Assembly (NCBI RefSeq): GCF_905397395.1
Contig: NZ_CAJPVH010000017.1
Span: forward strand, 35,941 to 99,940
DNA from: Cupriavidus campinensis
GTDB taxonomy: Bacteria > Pseudomonadota > Gammaproteobacteria > Burkholderiales > Burkholderiaceae
Reading direction: 5' to 3'
DNA length: 64,000 nucleotides
Shown here: piece after piece, positions 43,586 through 51,983 of the stretch
Position numbering within the stretch: position 1 is the stretch's first letter
How the letters are laid out: each line of letters opens with the position of its first letter
The notes under the pieces: generated by a model
Seen by the model: only the letters and a program-made list of their open reading frames with translations
Database searches by the model: none
What the model was told of the DNA's origin: nothing
Translations under genes and position numbers: made by a program

Positions 43586-44716
43586 CTACGCCGGCCGTTC
43601 CAGGTCCGCGATCACCGCGCGCAGGAAGCGCGCCGCCTCGCCGCCCGTGACCACGCGGTGGTCGAAGGTCAGGGACAGCGGCATCACGCGATGCACGGCG
43701 GGCTGGCCGCCGGCCGCCACCACTTCGTCACGTATACGCCCGGCGCCGAGGATGGCAACCGTGGGCGGCACGATGATGGGCGCCGCGTAGCGCCCCGCGA
43801 TCATGCCGAAGTTGGATAGCGTGATGGTGTTGCCGCGCATCTCCTCCGGGGCGATGGTGCGCGCGACGATGTCCGCGCGCATGCGGTCCAGCCCGGCGCG
43901 CAGGTCGGCGGCGTCGCGCTTGCCAACGTTGCGCAGCACCGGCACGAACAGGCCCTCGGGCAGGTCCGCGGCGATGCCCACGTCGATCCGCTCCAGCACA
44001 TGGCGCCGGCCGCTCTGGCCCTCGTACCACGCGTTGAGCCCCGGCTCGGCATGCACGCCGGCCACCAGCGCCCGCACGAGGCGGATCGTGATGTCGTTGC
44101 CCGGCCCCGCATCCTGCTGCCAGGCGTGCAGGTCGGCATCGTCCATGACCGTGGCCGCCGCCACCTCGCTCTGCGCCCGGGCCATGTTCTGGGCCATCGC
44201 CCGGCGCACGCCGCGCACCACTTCGGCCGGGCCGAGATCGGCCAGCGTGGTGGCCACGCGCTGCACGTCCGTGGCCGTGATCAGGCCGTCATGGCCGGAG
44301 GGCGTGACCATGGCGAGGTCTACCGACAGCTTGCGCGCCAGCGCCCGCACCGCCGGCGTGGCCTTGATGCCGTGCGCGCCACCCGGCCCGAGCGGCGCCA
44401 CCGGGGCTGCCGCCTCCGCCAGCACCTGCGTGCCGACCTTGACCGCGCCCACCACGGTGCCGGCATCGTCCTGGGCGCTGCCGGCGCCCTCGAAGCCCAC
44501 CAGCGGTGCGCCAAGATGGACGATATCGCCCGGCTGCGCGAACAGCCTGGCCACCTGGCCGCTGAACGGCGACGGAATCTCGACGATGGCCTTGGCGGTC
44601 TCCACGGACAGCAGTGGCTCGTCCGCCGCCACGCTGTCCCCGGGCTTGACGTGCCACGCCACGATCTCCGCTTCCTGCAATCCCTCGCCCAGATCGGGCA
44701 GCTTGAAGGTCCGCAT
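43586..44716 (-). CDS. Dihydrolipoamide acyltransferase (E2) of a 2-oxoacid dehydrogenase
   Basis: The 376-residue protein has one lipoyl domain (MRTFKLPDLGEGLQEAEIVA, Lys42 in VETAKAIVE), a linker, a peripheral subunit-binding domain (ATPAVRALARKLSVDLAMV) and a catalytic acyltransferase domain. The lipoyl site reads ETAKA where ETDKA is usual. The active-site motif is DHRVVTGGEA, where the common HxxxDG has Asp replaced by Thr. Homologues with this TG form seem to occur in other proteobacteria. It follows E1beta by 9 bp. Whether it serves pyruvate, branched-chain or acetoin dehydrogenation cannot be told with certainty; the single lipoyl domain and separate E1alpha/E1beta favour branched-chain-type complexes. 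Confidence 0.92.
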   Translation of the reverse strand: MRTFKLPDLGEGLQEAEIVAWHVKPGDSVAADEPLLSVETAKAIVEIPSPFSGQVARLFAQPGDIVHLGAPLVGFEGAGSAQDDAGTVVGAVKVGTQVLAEAAAPVAPLGPGGAHGIKATPAVRALARKLSVDLAMVTPSGHDGLITATDVQRVATTLADLGPAEVVRGVRRAMAQNMARAQSEVAAATVMDDADLHAWQQDAGPGNDITIRLVRALVAGVHAEPGLNAWYEGQSGRRHVLERIDVGIAADLPEGLFVPVLRNVGKRDAADLRAGLDRMRADIVARTIAPEEMRGNTITLSNFGMIAGRYAAPIIVPPTVAILGAGRIRDEVVAAGGQPAVHRVMPLSLTFDHRVVTGGEAARFLRAVIADLERPA

Positions 44717-44725
44717 GAACGTCTC

Positions 44726-45703
44726 CTAGGCCGCCAGCGCGCGCCGCGCGGCATCGACAATCCGCGCCACGGAGGGCAGGTAGCTGTGCTCCAGCCGGGC
44801 CAGCGGCACCACGGTGTCGTAGCCGGTCACGCGCTGCACCGGCGCGCTGAGCGAATAGAGACCGGCATCGGCCAGATTGGCCGCAATCTCCGCGCCGAGC
44901 CCCGCCGTGCGCGGCGCCTCGTGCACGATCACGCAGCGGCCGCTCCGCGCCACGGATTCGAGGATGGTGTCCATGTCGAGCGGCTTCAGCGTCGCCACGT
45001 CGATCACGGCGGCACTGATGCCTTCGTCGGCCAGTTGGTCGGCGGCGGCCAGCGTCTCCTGCAGCATCGCGCCCCAGCTCACCAGCGTAAGGTCGGCGCC
45101 GTCGCGCAGCGTGAAGCAGGCGTCGAGCGGCAGCGCCTCGCCATCGTCGGGCACTTCCTGCCGGAACAGCCGGTAGAGCCGCGTCGGCTCCAAAAAGATC
45201 ACCGGGTCCGGGTCGCGGATGGCCGCCAGCAACAGCCCGTAGGCGCGCGCGGGTGAAGACGGCATGACCACGCGGATGCCGGGCATGTGCGCGAACATCG
45301 CCTCCGGGCTCTCGGAGTGATGCTCGGGCGCGTGGATGCCGGCCCCGCTGGGCGCGCGCACCACCATCGGACAGCCCAGCCGGCCGCGCGTGCGGTGGCG
45401 CATGTGGCCGGCGTGGTTGAGGATGTTGTCGATGGCCGGGTAGATGAAGCCCGCGAACTGGATCTCGGCCACTGGCTTGAGCCCCATCGCCGCCATGCCG
45501 ATGGCCGCGCCGACGATGCCGCCTTCGGCCAGCGGGGTGTCGATCACGCGCGCCTCGCCAAAGCGGGCTTGCAGGCCCACCGTGGCACGGAACACGCCGC
45601 CGTTGACGCCGATGTCCTCGCCTAGCAGCACCACGTCCGGGTCGTGCGCCAGCGCGTGGGCCAGCGCCAGGTTCACCGCTTCCACCAGATGCAGTTCAGC
45701 CAT
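44726..45703 (-). CDS. 2-oxoacid dehydrogenase E1 component, beta subunit
   Basis: The 325-residue protein matches E1beta subunits (branched-chain/pyruvate type): VVLLGEDIGVNGGVFRATVG, DTPLAEGGIVGAAIGMAAMG, EIQFAGFIYPAIDNI, and HHSESPEAMFAHMPGIRVVM. With E1alpha it forms the TPP-dependent decarboxylase. It overlaps the end of E1alpha by 8 bases and is followed by E2. No E3 (dihydrolipoamide dehydrogenase) is in the window, so E3 would be supplied from elsewhere. Confidence 0.95.
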   Translation of the reverse strand: MAELHLVEAVNLALAHALAHDPDVVLLGEDIGVNGGVFRATVGLQARFGEARVIDTPLAEGGIVGAAIGMAAMGLKPVAEIQFAGFIYPAIDNILNHAGHMRHRTRGRLGCPMVVRAPSGAGIHAPEHHSESPEAMFAHMPGIRVVMPSSPARAYGLLLAAIRDPDPVIFLEPTRLYRLFRQEVPDDGEALPLDACFTLRDGADLTLVSWGAMLQETLAAADQLADEGISAAVIDVATLKPLDMDTILESVARSGRCVIVHEAPRTAGLGAEIAANLADAGLYSLSAPVQRVTGYDTVVPLARLEHSYLPSVARIVDAARRALAA

Positions 45704-46796
45704 GGTGGGCTCCTGGCTGGTTGGCTTGACCCACCTCGTATTGGCGCGCCATGTCGCGCTGGGCTTCCAGCGCGGCGGGCAGGGTGGCGTAGAGGCAGTC
45801 GAACATCGCGCCGGTGTCTGGCGGCGGCAGGGCCAGGTAGGCGTCCACGGCGGCGGCCACGGCCTGCTGGCATTCGCGGATCAGCGCCTCCTCCCGGCCC
45901 GCGTCCCAGGCGCCCTGCGCGGCGAGATAGTCGCGCAGCCGCGCGATGGGCTCCTGCGCCCAGGCGGCCTTGACCGCCGCGTCGTCGCGGTAGCGCGAGG
46001 CATCGTCGGCCGTGGTGTGATCGCCCAGCCGGTAGGTCACTGCCTCGATCAGCGTGGGGCCGCCGCCGGCCCGGGCGCGCGCGATCGCCTCGCCCACGCG
46101 GTGCCGCACTGCGATCACGTCGTTGCCATCGACCTGCTCGCCGGGAATGCCGGCGGCAATGGCCTTCTGGGCAAGCGTCTGCGCGGCGGTCTGCTTGCTG
46201 CGCGGCATCGAGATTGCCCACTGGTTGTTGTTGACGACGATGACCAGCGGCACGTGCCAGGCGCCGGCCATGTTCATGCCTTCGTAGAAATCGCCCTTGG
46301 AGGTGCCGCCGTCCCCGACGATGGTCACCGCCACGCGGGGCTGCCCACGCAGCTGGAACGCATAGGCCACGCCGGCGCCGTGGCCCACCTGGGTGCCGAT
46401 CGGCACGCAGTTGCCAAAGTCATGCGGCGCCGCCGCAAAGCCGCTGCCGCGCTCGTCGCCGCCCCAGTACAGCAGGCTCTCGGTCATGGTGACGCCCCGC
46501 ACAAACTGCGCGGCGTGGTCGCGGTAGGACGGCACCAGCACGTCGTCCGGCAGCATGGCGGAGGCCACCCCGACCCCAATGGCCTCCTGCCCAAGCGCGG
46601 ACGCAAAGGTGCCGATCTGCCCCGTGCGCTGCATGGCGATGGCCTTGAGATCGAACTGGCGGGTCAGCACCATGGCGCGATACAGCGGCAGCAGCGCGGC
46701 CGGGTCGCGGGCGAAGGGGGGAAGGTCTGGGCTGGCGGTGCCCTGGGCGGAAAGGTAGCGGGTGAAGCCGATCTCGAAGCGCGCAACAGTGTCCAT
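45696..46796 (-). CDS. 2-oxoacid dehydrogenase E1 component, alpha subunit
   Basis: The 366-residue TPP enzyme subunit has the thiamine-binding motif GDGGTSKGDFYEGMNMAG...NNNQWAIS and ALGQEAIGVGVASAML. Phosphorylation loop-like RAGGGPTLIEAVTYR-HTTADD is present. It begins the E1alpha-E1beta-E2 operon. The ATG at 46796 follows a GGGGAC; an upstream in-frame start at 46919 would add a non-conserved stretch. The substrate may be branched-chain 2-oxoacids or pyruvate. Confidence 0.94.
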   Translation of the reverse strand: MDTVARFEIGFTRYLSAQGTASPDLPPFARDPAALLPLYRAMVLTRQFDLKAIAMQRTGQIGTFASALGQEAIGVGVASAMLPDDVLVPSYRDHAAQFVRGVTMTESLLYWGGDERGSGFAAAPHDFGNCVPIGTQVGHGAGVAYAFQLRGQPRVAVTIVGDGGTSKGDFYEGMNMAGAWHVPLVIVVNNNQWAISMPRSKQTAAQTLAQKAIAAGIPGEQVDGNDVIAVRHRVGEAIARARAGGGPTLIEAVTYRLGDHTTADDASRYRDDAAVKAAWAQEPIARLRDYLAAQGAWDAGREEALIRECQQAVAAAVDAYLALPPPDTGAMFDCLYATLPAALEAQRDMARQYEVGQANQPGAHHG

Positions 46797-46949
46797 GTGG
46801 ATGTCCCCGTGTTGGAACCCTGTCAGGTTCGCGGTGCCCTGTGCGGCGCAGCATCTTGTGGACGCTGCTGCCTTCGAGTGTAGGGCACGGATGCGGGGAG
46901 CGGGCGTGCGCTGCCGCACGGGGCGGCCGGGGGGAGAAAACCGGGGGCC

Positions 46950-47945
46950 TTACACTGGCTTCCAGACCGGCGAGGCCGCTACGGTCACTTTCCTCGGCAG
47001 GATGGACTGCGCGGCGAAGGCGTCGGCAATGCGCTGCTGTTCCTCGAGCGAGGCGGCGTCCACGGCCTGCACCTGGTAGGTACGGCGCAGGTTGGCGGCC
47101 TCCACGGTGGCCGGGTCGAGCCCGATCAGCGGCGCATGCCACGCCGCCGCCGGACCCGGGTTGCGCTTGATCCAGTCGCCTGCGCGGCGCAGCGCGTCAT
47201 ACACCACGGCCAGCACGTCCGGCCGGCGCTTGGCGTACGGCGTGGCGGCCAGATAGAAGCGCCGGTAGCTGGCCAGCTTCGTCCCATCACGCAGGATGCG
47301 CGCATTGGCCTGGCGCTGCACCGCTGCGAGGAACGGGTCCCAGATCACCCAGGCCGCCACGCTGCCGCGCTCGAAGGCCGCGCGGGCATCGGCGGGTGTC
47401 AGGTAGGCCGGCTCGATATCGCGCACGGACAGCCCCGCTTCGGCGAGCGCCTCCACCAGCAGGTAGTGCGCCCCCGCGCCCTTGGCAAACGCCACGCGCT
47501 GGCCCTTGAGCTGGGCGACGGTGCGGATCGGCGAGTCCTGCCGCACCACGATGGCCTGCGCCGTGGGCGAGGGCGTCTCGATGGCGTAGTAGGTCAGCTG
47601 CGCGCCGGCGGCCAGCGCGAAGGGCGGCACCGCGTCCGCCACATCGGCAGTGAGGTCGAGGTTGTTGACGTTGAGCGATTCCAGCAGCGGCAGCCCCGAG
47701 GTGAACTCGTGCCACTGCACGCTCACCTTCAGCGGGGCGAGGGCTTTCTCCAGTGTCTCGCGCGACTTGAGCCAGATCATCAGCGTGGAGGACTTCTGGT
47801 AGCCGATGCGCAGCGTTTCGGGGCCCTCGGCGACATTGGCCGCGTGCGACAGGGGCGACAGCAGCGGGAGCGCGGCGCTCCCCAGGCCGGCCAGGACCAG
47901 GCGGCGGCGGGTGGGGCCGCGGGTGGCGTCAGATTCGTGCGACAT
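46950..47945 (-). CDS. Aliphatic sulfonate ABC transporter substrate-binding protein, SsuA-like
   Basis: The 331-residue protein has an N-terminal twin-arginine-like signal (TRRRLVLAGLGSAALPLL), a SsuA/NMT1-type binding domain (LRIGYQKSSTLMIWLKSRET, YYAIETPSPTAQAIVVRQDSPI, AYLTPADARAAFERGSVAAW). It should deliver alkanesulfonates or sulfate esters to a membrane transporter. It stands alone and is divergent from the TauD-type dioxygenase at 48171. The only transporter membrane and ATPase subunits nearby are those at 50126-51919, which already have their own binding protein. The ATG has AAGGAAA upstream. Confidence 0.88.
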   Translation of the reverse strand: MSHESDATRGPTRRRLVLAGLGSAALPLLSPLSHAANVAEGPETLRIGYQKSSTLMIWLKSRETLEKALAPLKVSVQWHEFTSGLPLLESLNVNNLDLTADVADAVPPFALAAGAQLTYYAIETPSPTAQAIVVRQDSPIRTVAQLKGQRVAFAKGAGAHYLLVEALAEAGLSVRDIEPAYLTPADARAAFERGSVAAWVIWDPFLAAVQRQANARILRDGTKLASYRRFYLAATPYAKRRPDVLAVVYDALRRAGDWIKRNPGPAAAWHAPLIGLDPATVEAANLRRTYQVQAVDAASLEEQQRIADAFAAQSILPRKVTVAASPVWKPV

Positions 47946-48031
47946 GGCGGATTTCCTTCGTTCGGGTGGGTGTCTAGCCCGCCAGCCTAGCCGCCAACGC
48001 CCGCGCGGCGAACGAAGTTTCCCGCCTTTGC

Positions 48032-48067
48032 TTATGCGGATCGGCGCCATATGCGGCGACCGCATAA
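48032..48067. promoter_or_regulatory. Inverted repeat TTATGCGG-N20-CCGCATAA in the sulfur divergent promoter
   Basis: Perfect 8-base arms with 20 bases between lie 87 bp before the SsuA-like start and 104 bp before the dioxygenase start. A further ATATGCGG sits in the middle. A LysR-type sulfur regulator (CysB/Cbl/SsuR) would be expected here; the site itself is not one I can match to a known consensus. Confidence 0.4.
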
Positions 48068-48170
48068 CCGCGCGCGATTTGATTCGTTGTTCCGATATCG
48101 CCCGCTCTTTACAGTGCATCGCTTGTACACGGTTCCCCCGGTCCCCCCAGACGCCCAGAAGCGCATTGCC

Positions 48171-49040
48171 ATGACGACTGCCACCCTCCAGGATTTCGAG
48201 ATCCGCCCGTTCGACGCCGCGCTTGGTGCGGAAGTGATCGGGCTCGATCTGAACCAGCCGCTGTCCGCGGCGGACTTCCAGCGCCTCCATCGCGCCCATC
48301 TGGACCACCACGTGGTGGTCTTCCGCGACCAGCGCATCACGCCCGCGCAGCAAATCGACTTCAGCCGCCGCTTTGGCCCGCTGCAGATCCACGTGCTGCA
48401 CCAGTTCCAGCTGCCCGGCCATCCCGAGATCCTGATCGTCTCGAACGTGGTGGAAGACGGCAAGCCGATCGGGCTGGGCGATGCCGGCCACTTCTGGCAC
48501 TCCGACCTCTCTTATAAGGAGAAGCCCAGCCTCGGCTCGCTGCTGCACGCGCGGGAGCTGCCCGAGGAGGGCGGCGACACGCTGTTCGCCAATATGCACA
48601 CCGCCTGGGACGCGCTGCCCGCCGACCTGCAACGCCGGGTGGAGGGCCTGCAGGCCGAGCACACCTACCTGGCGCGCTACGCCGAGCTGCAGGCGCGCAG
48701 CCCTTGGCGGCCCAACCTGTCGCCCGAGCAGATCGCCCAGGTGAAGCCGGTGCTCCAGCCCGTGGTGCGCACGCATCCGGAGACGGGCCGCAAGGCGCTG
48801 TTCGTCAGCGAGCACTTCACCACGCGCATCGCCGGCCTGCCGGAGGACGAAAGCCGCGCGCTGCTGGACGAGCTGTTCGCCCATAGCGTGAAGCCCGCGC
48901 ACGTCTACCGCCACCCGTGGCAGCCGAACGACCTCGTGTTCTGGGACAACCGCTCGCTGCTGCATCTGGCCGCCGGTACGCCCGACCACCTGCGCCGCGT
49001 GATGTACCGCACCACCATCGAAGGCGATACGCCGTTCTGA
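48171..49040 (+). CDS. TauD/TfdA-family 2-oxoglutarate-dependent dioxygenase
   Basis: The 289-residue enzyme has the metal-binding HxD in FWHSDLSY and distal His/Arg in LLHLAAGTP...HLRRVMYRT. The start (RPFDAALGAEVIGLDLNQPL) is typical of the family. It would split off sulfite or sulfate from a sulfonate or sulfate ester using iron and 2-oxoglutarate. The transporter genes immediately downstream on the same strand support a sulfur-scavenging role, similar to tauD-ABC or the alkylsulfatase atsK clusters. Substrate cannot be decided. It is divergent from the SsuA-like gene. Confidence 0.9.
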   Translation: MTTATLQDFEIRPFDAALGAEVIGLDLNQPLSAADFQRLHRAHLDHHVVVFRDQRITPAQQIDFSRRFGPLQIHVLHQFQLPGHPEILIVSNVVEDGKPIGLGDAGHFWHSDLSYKEKPSLGSLLHARELPEEGGDTLFANMHTAWDALPADLQRRVEGLQAEHTYLARYAELQARSPWRPNLSPEQIAQVKPVLQPVVRTHPETGRKALFVSEHFTTRIAGLPEDESRALLDELFAHSVKPAHVYRHPWQPNDLVFWDNRSLLHLAAGTPDHLRRVMYRTTIEGDTPF

Positions 49041-49080
49041 GCACGAAACCGAGCCAACCACATCCATCCGGAGCCCCTGC

Positions 49081-50124
49081 ATGTCCCTGTCATTCCTTTC
49101 GACCACCCTGAAACGCCGCGCCGCCGCCGCCATGCTGACCGTGCTGATTGGGCAGTGCGCCAGCCTCGCCCTGACCGGCGTGGCGCACGCCGAGGGCCGC
49201 CTGCGCATTGCCGAGCAGTTCGGCGTGGTCTACCTGCTGCTGAACGTGGCGCGTGACCAGCAACTGATCGAGAAGCACGGCAAGCAGCAGGGCGTGGACG
49301 TCAAGGTGGAATGGACCCAGCTCTCGGGCGGCGCCGCTGTCAACGACGCGCTGCTCTCGGGCGCCATCGACATCGCCGGCGCCGGCGTGGGCCCGCTGCT
49401 GACGCTGTGGGACCGCACGCATGGCCGGCAGAACGTGCGCGGCGTGGCCTCGCTCGGCAACTTCCCGTACTACCTCGTCAGCAACAATCCCAAGGTGAAG
49501 TCGATTGCCGATTTCTCCGACAAGGACCGCATCGCGCTGCCGGCTGTCACGGTGTCAGTGCAGTCGCGCGTGCTGCAACTGGCGGCCGCCAGGCAGTGGG
49601 GCGACAAGGAGTTCAACCGGCTCGACAAATGGACCGTGGCCGTGCCCCACCCGGACGCGGCGGCGGCCATCATCGCCGGCGGCACCGAGATCACCGGCCA
49701 CTTCGGCAACCCGCCGTTCCAGGAGCAGGAGCTGGCCGGCAACCCCAACGCGCGCATCGTGCTCAGCTCGTACGACGTGCTGGGCGGGCCGAGTTCCGCC
49801 ACCGTGCTCTACGCCACCGAGAAGTTCCGCAACGAGAACCCCAAGACCTACCGCGCCTTTGTCGATGCGCTGGCCGAGGCTGCGCAGTTCGCCACCGCCA
49901 ACCCGGAGGCCGCCGCCGACCTCTATATCCGCGTGAACAAGGCCAGGATCGACCGCGCGCTGCTGGTCAGGATCCTGCGCAACCCGCAGGTGCAGTTCAA
50001 GATCACGCCGCAGAACACCTTCGCGCTGGCCGAGTTCATGCACCGCGTGGGGGCGATCAAGAACCAGCCGAAGTCCTGGCAGGACTACTTCTTCCAGGAC
50101 CCGGCCACGGCCCAGGGGAGCTGA
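49081..50124 (+). CDS. ABC transporter substrate-binding protein, sulfonate/taurine/nitrate type
   Basis: The 347-residue protein has a signal peptide (KRRAAAAMLTVLIGQCASLA, cleavage near AHAEG) and a NMT1/SsuA-type binding fold (LRIAEQFGVVYLLLNVARDQ, LSGAIDIAGAGVGPLLTLWD). It would bind its ligand in the periplasm and pass it to the permease and ATPase encoded downstream. GGAG precedes the ATG at good distance. It is in one operon with the dioxygenase (40 bp upstream) and the ATPase (1-bp gap). Confidence 0.91.
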   Translation: MSLSFLSTTLKRRAAAAMLTVLIGQCASLALTGVAHAEGRLRIAEQFGVVYLLLNVARDQQLIEKHGKQQGVDVKVEWTQLSGGAAVNDALLSGAIDIAGAGVGPLLTLWDRTHGRQNVRGVASLGNFPYYLVSNNPKVKSIADFSDKDRIALPAVTVSVQSRVLQLAAARQWGDKEFNRLDKWTVAVPHPDAAAAIIAGGTEITGHFGNPPFQEQELAGNPNARIVLSSYDVLGGPSSATVLYATEKFRNENPKTYRAFVDALAEAAQFATANPEAAADLYIRVNKARIDRALLVRILRNPQVQFKITPQNTFALAEFMHRVGAIKNQPKSWQDYFFQDPATAQGS

Positions 50125-50125
50125 A

Positions 50126-50980
50126 ATGTCTGAACCGCTGCACGCTGGCGCGCATCTGCGCGTGATTCCGGGCCGGCCCTCGCTGTCCTCGCCGCTGTTG
50201 CAGGTGGACGGCGTCTCGCTCGAATACCGCACCGACGCGCGCGTGGTGCGCGCCACGCACCGCGTGAGCTTCAACGTGCACGGCGGCGACCGCTTCGTGC
50301 TGCTGGGCCCGTCCGGCTGCGGCAAGTCCACGCTGCTCAAGGCCGTGGCCGGCTTCGTGCCGCCGGCCGAGGGCGAGATCCGCCTGGAAGGGCGGCGCGT
50401 GGCGGCGCCGGGGCCGGACCGCATCGTCGTGTTCCAGGAATTCGACCAGCTGCCGCCGTGGCAGACGGTGAAGCAGAACGTGATGTTCCCGCTGCGGCGC
50501 TCGCGCGGCATGGGCGCCGCCGAGGCTGCCGAGGTGGCGCTGCACTTCCTGAACAAGGTGGGGCTGGCGCAGTTTGCCGATGCCTATCCGCACACGCTCT
50601 CCGGCGGCATGAAACAGCGCGTGGCGATTGCCCGCGCGCTGGCGATGCGGCCCAAGGTGCTGCTGATGGACGAGCCCTTCGCCGCGCTGGACGCGCTGAC
50701 CCGGCGCCGCATGCAGGAGGAACTGCTCGAACTGTGGCACGACGCCGCCTTCACGCTGCTGTTCGTGACCCATTCGATCGAGGAAGCGCTGGTGGTCGGC
50801 AACCGCATCCTGCTGCTGTCCCCGCACCCGGGGCGCGTACGTGCTGAACTCAACAGCCACCAGTTCAGCCTGGCCAGCCAGGGCAGCGCCGATTTCCAGG
50901 CCGCCGCGCAGCGCATCCACCAGATGCTGTTCGATCAGCCAGCGGAGACCGCCAGCGCGCGGGGCAGGGCGCACGCGTAG
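50126..50980 (+). CDS. ABC transporter ATP-binding protein, sulfonate/taurine/nitrate type
   Basis: The 284-residue ATPase has Walker A GPSGCGKST, Q-loop FQEF, signature LSGGMKQRVAIARAL and Walker B LLMDEPFAAL, followed by an H-loop His (VTHSIEEAL). The tail of about 40 residues is not conserved. It starts one base after the stop of the binding-protein gene. It powers import through the permease at 51050. Confidence 0.94.
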   Translation: MSEPLHAGAHLRVIPGRPSLSSPLLQVDGVSLEYRTDARVVRATHRVSFNVHGGDRFVLLGPSGCGKSTLLKAVAGFVPPAEGEIRLEGRRVAAPGPDRIVVFQEFDQLPPWQTVKQNVMFPLRRSRGMGAAEAAEVALHFLNKVGLAQFADAYPHTLSGGMKQRVAIARALAMRPKVLLMDEPFAALDALTRRRMQEELLELWHDAAFTLLFVTHSIEEALVVGNRILLLSPHPGRVRAELNSHQFSLASQGSADFQAAAQRIHQMLFDQPAETASARGRAHA

Positions 50981-50983
50981 GGT

Positions 50984-51035
50984 CCCAGCGAACCAGGCCC
51001 AGCGAACCAGGCCCAGCGAACCAGGCCCAGCGAAC
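50984..51035. repeat. 14-bp tandem repeats between ATPase and permease genes
   Basis: CCCAGCGAACCAGG occurs three times in full (50984, 50998, 51012) with a fourth partial copy. It starts 4 bp after the ATPase stop and fills most of the 69-bp gap before the permease. No start codon or strong ribosome site is inside the repeats. Copy-number change could alter spacing or RNA stability. Confidence 0.9.
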
Positions 51036-51049
51036 TTTTTCGACCGATC

Positions 51050-51919
51050 ATGACCACCCTCGACACCCCCATCCGCCCTGAATACGAACTGGCGCTCGAG
51101 CCGTTCACCGCCGTGCCGCTGTCGCGGCCGCTGCCCTTTCATCGCCGCCTCTGGCAGCAGGGCTGGGTGCGCAAGGCGGTGATCCTGCTGGCGCTGGCGG
51201 TGCTCTGGGAAATCCTCGCCCGCATCCAGGACAACGACCTGCTGCTGCCTACCTTCCTGGCCACGGCACGGGCGTTTGCCGAAGGCATCGCCAATGGCGA
51301 GTTGCCGGGCAAGGCGGCGGTGTCGCTGTCGGTGCTGGTGCAGGGCTACGCGGCGGGCATTGCGCTGGCCTTCATGCTGACCACGCTGGCCGTTTCCACC
51401 CGGCTCGGGCGGGACCTGCTGGACACGCTGACCGCCATGTTCAACCCGCTGCCGGCCATCGCGCTGCTGCCGCTGGCGCTGCTCTGGTTCGGCCTGGGCA
51501 GCAAGAGCCTGATCTTCGTGCTGATCCACTCGGTGCTGTGGCCGCTGGCGCTGAACACCTACGCGGGCTTTCGCGGCGTGCCCGAGACGCTGCGCATGGC
51601 CGGGCGTAACTACGGGCTGCGCGGCCTGCGCTACGTGGTGCTGATCCTGCTGCCGGCGGCGCTGCCGGCCGTGCTGTCCGGGCTCAAGATCGGCTGGGCC
51701 TTTGCCTGGCGCACGCTGATTGCGGCGGAACTGGTGTTCGGCGCGTCGTCGGGCAAGGGCGGGCTGGGCTGGTACATCTTCCAGAACCGCAACGAGCTGT
51801 ACACGGACCGCGTGTTCGCGGGCCTCGCCACGGTGATCCTGATCGGGCTGGCGGTGGAGGGGCTGGTCTTCACCACGCTGGAACGCGTGACGGTGCGGCG
51901 CTGGGGCATGCAGCACTGA
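51050..51919 (+). CDS. ABC transporter permease, SsuC/TauC type
   Basis: The 289-residue membrane protein has six predicted helices and the EAA-like loop (VPETLRMAGRNYGLRGLRYV). It pairs with the ATPase at 50126 and probably with the binding protein at 49081. The ATG follows the tandem repeat region; a clear ribosome binding site is missing, so the translational level may be low or coupled. The N-terminal 30 residues are cytosolic and less conserved. Confidence 0.92.
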   Translation: MTTLDTPIRPEYELALEPFTAVPLSRPLPFHRRLWQQGWVRKAVILLALAVLWEILARIQDNDLLLPTFLATARAFAEGIANGELPGKAAVSLSVLVQGYAAGIALAFMLTTLAVSTRLGRDLLDTLTAMFNPLPAIALLPLALLWFGLGSKSLIFVLIHSVLWPLALNTYAGFRGVPETLRMAGRNYGLRGLRYVVLILLPAALPAVLSGLKIGWAFAWRTLIAAELVFGASSGKGGLGWYIFQNRNELYTDRVFAGLATVILIGLAVEGLVFTTLERVTVRRWGMQH

Positions 51920-51983
51920 GGAAGGGGCGGGTTGCCCGGTGGGCAGGGGCGGAGTAAGGTACGTGGTCTCGTCCGGAGCCCCC

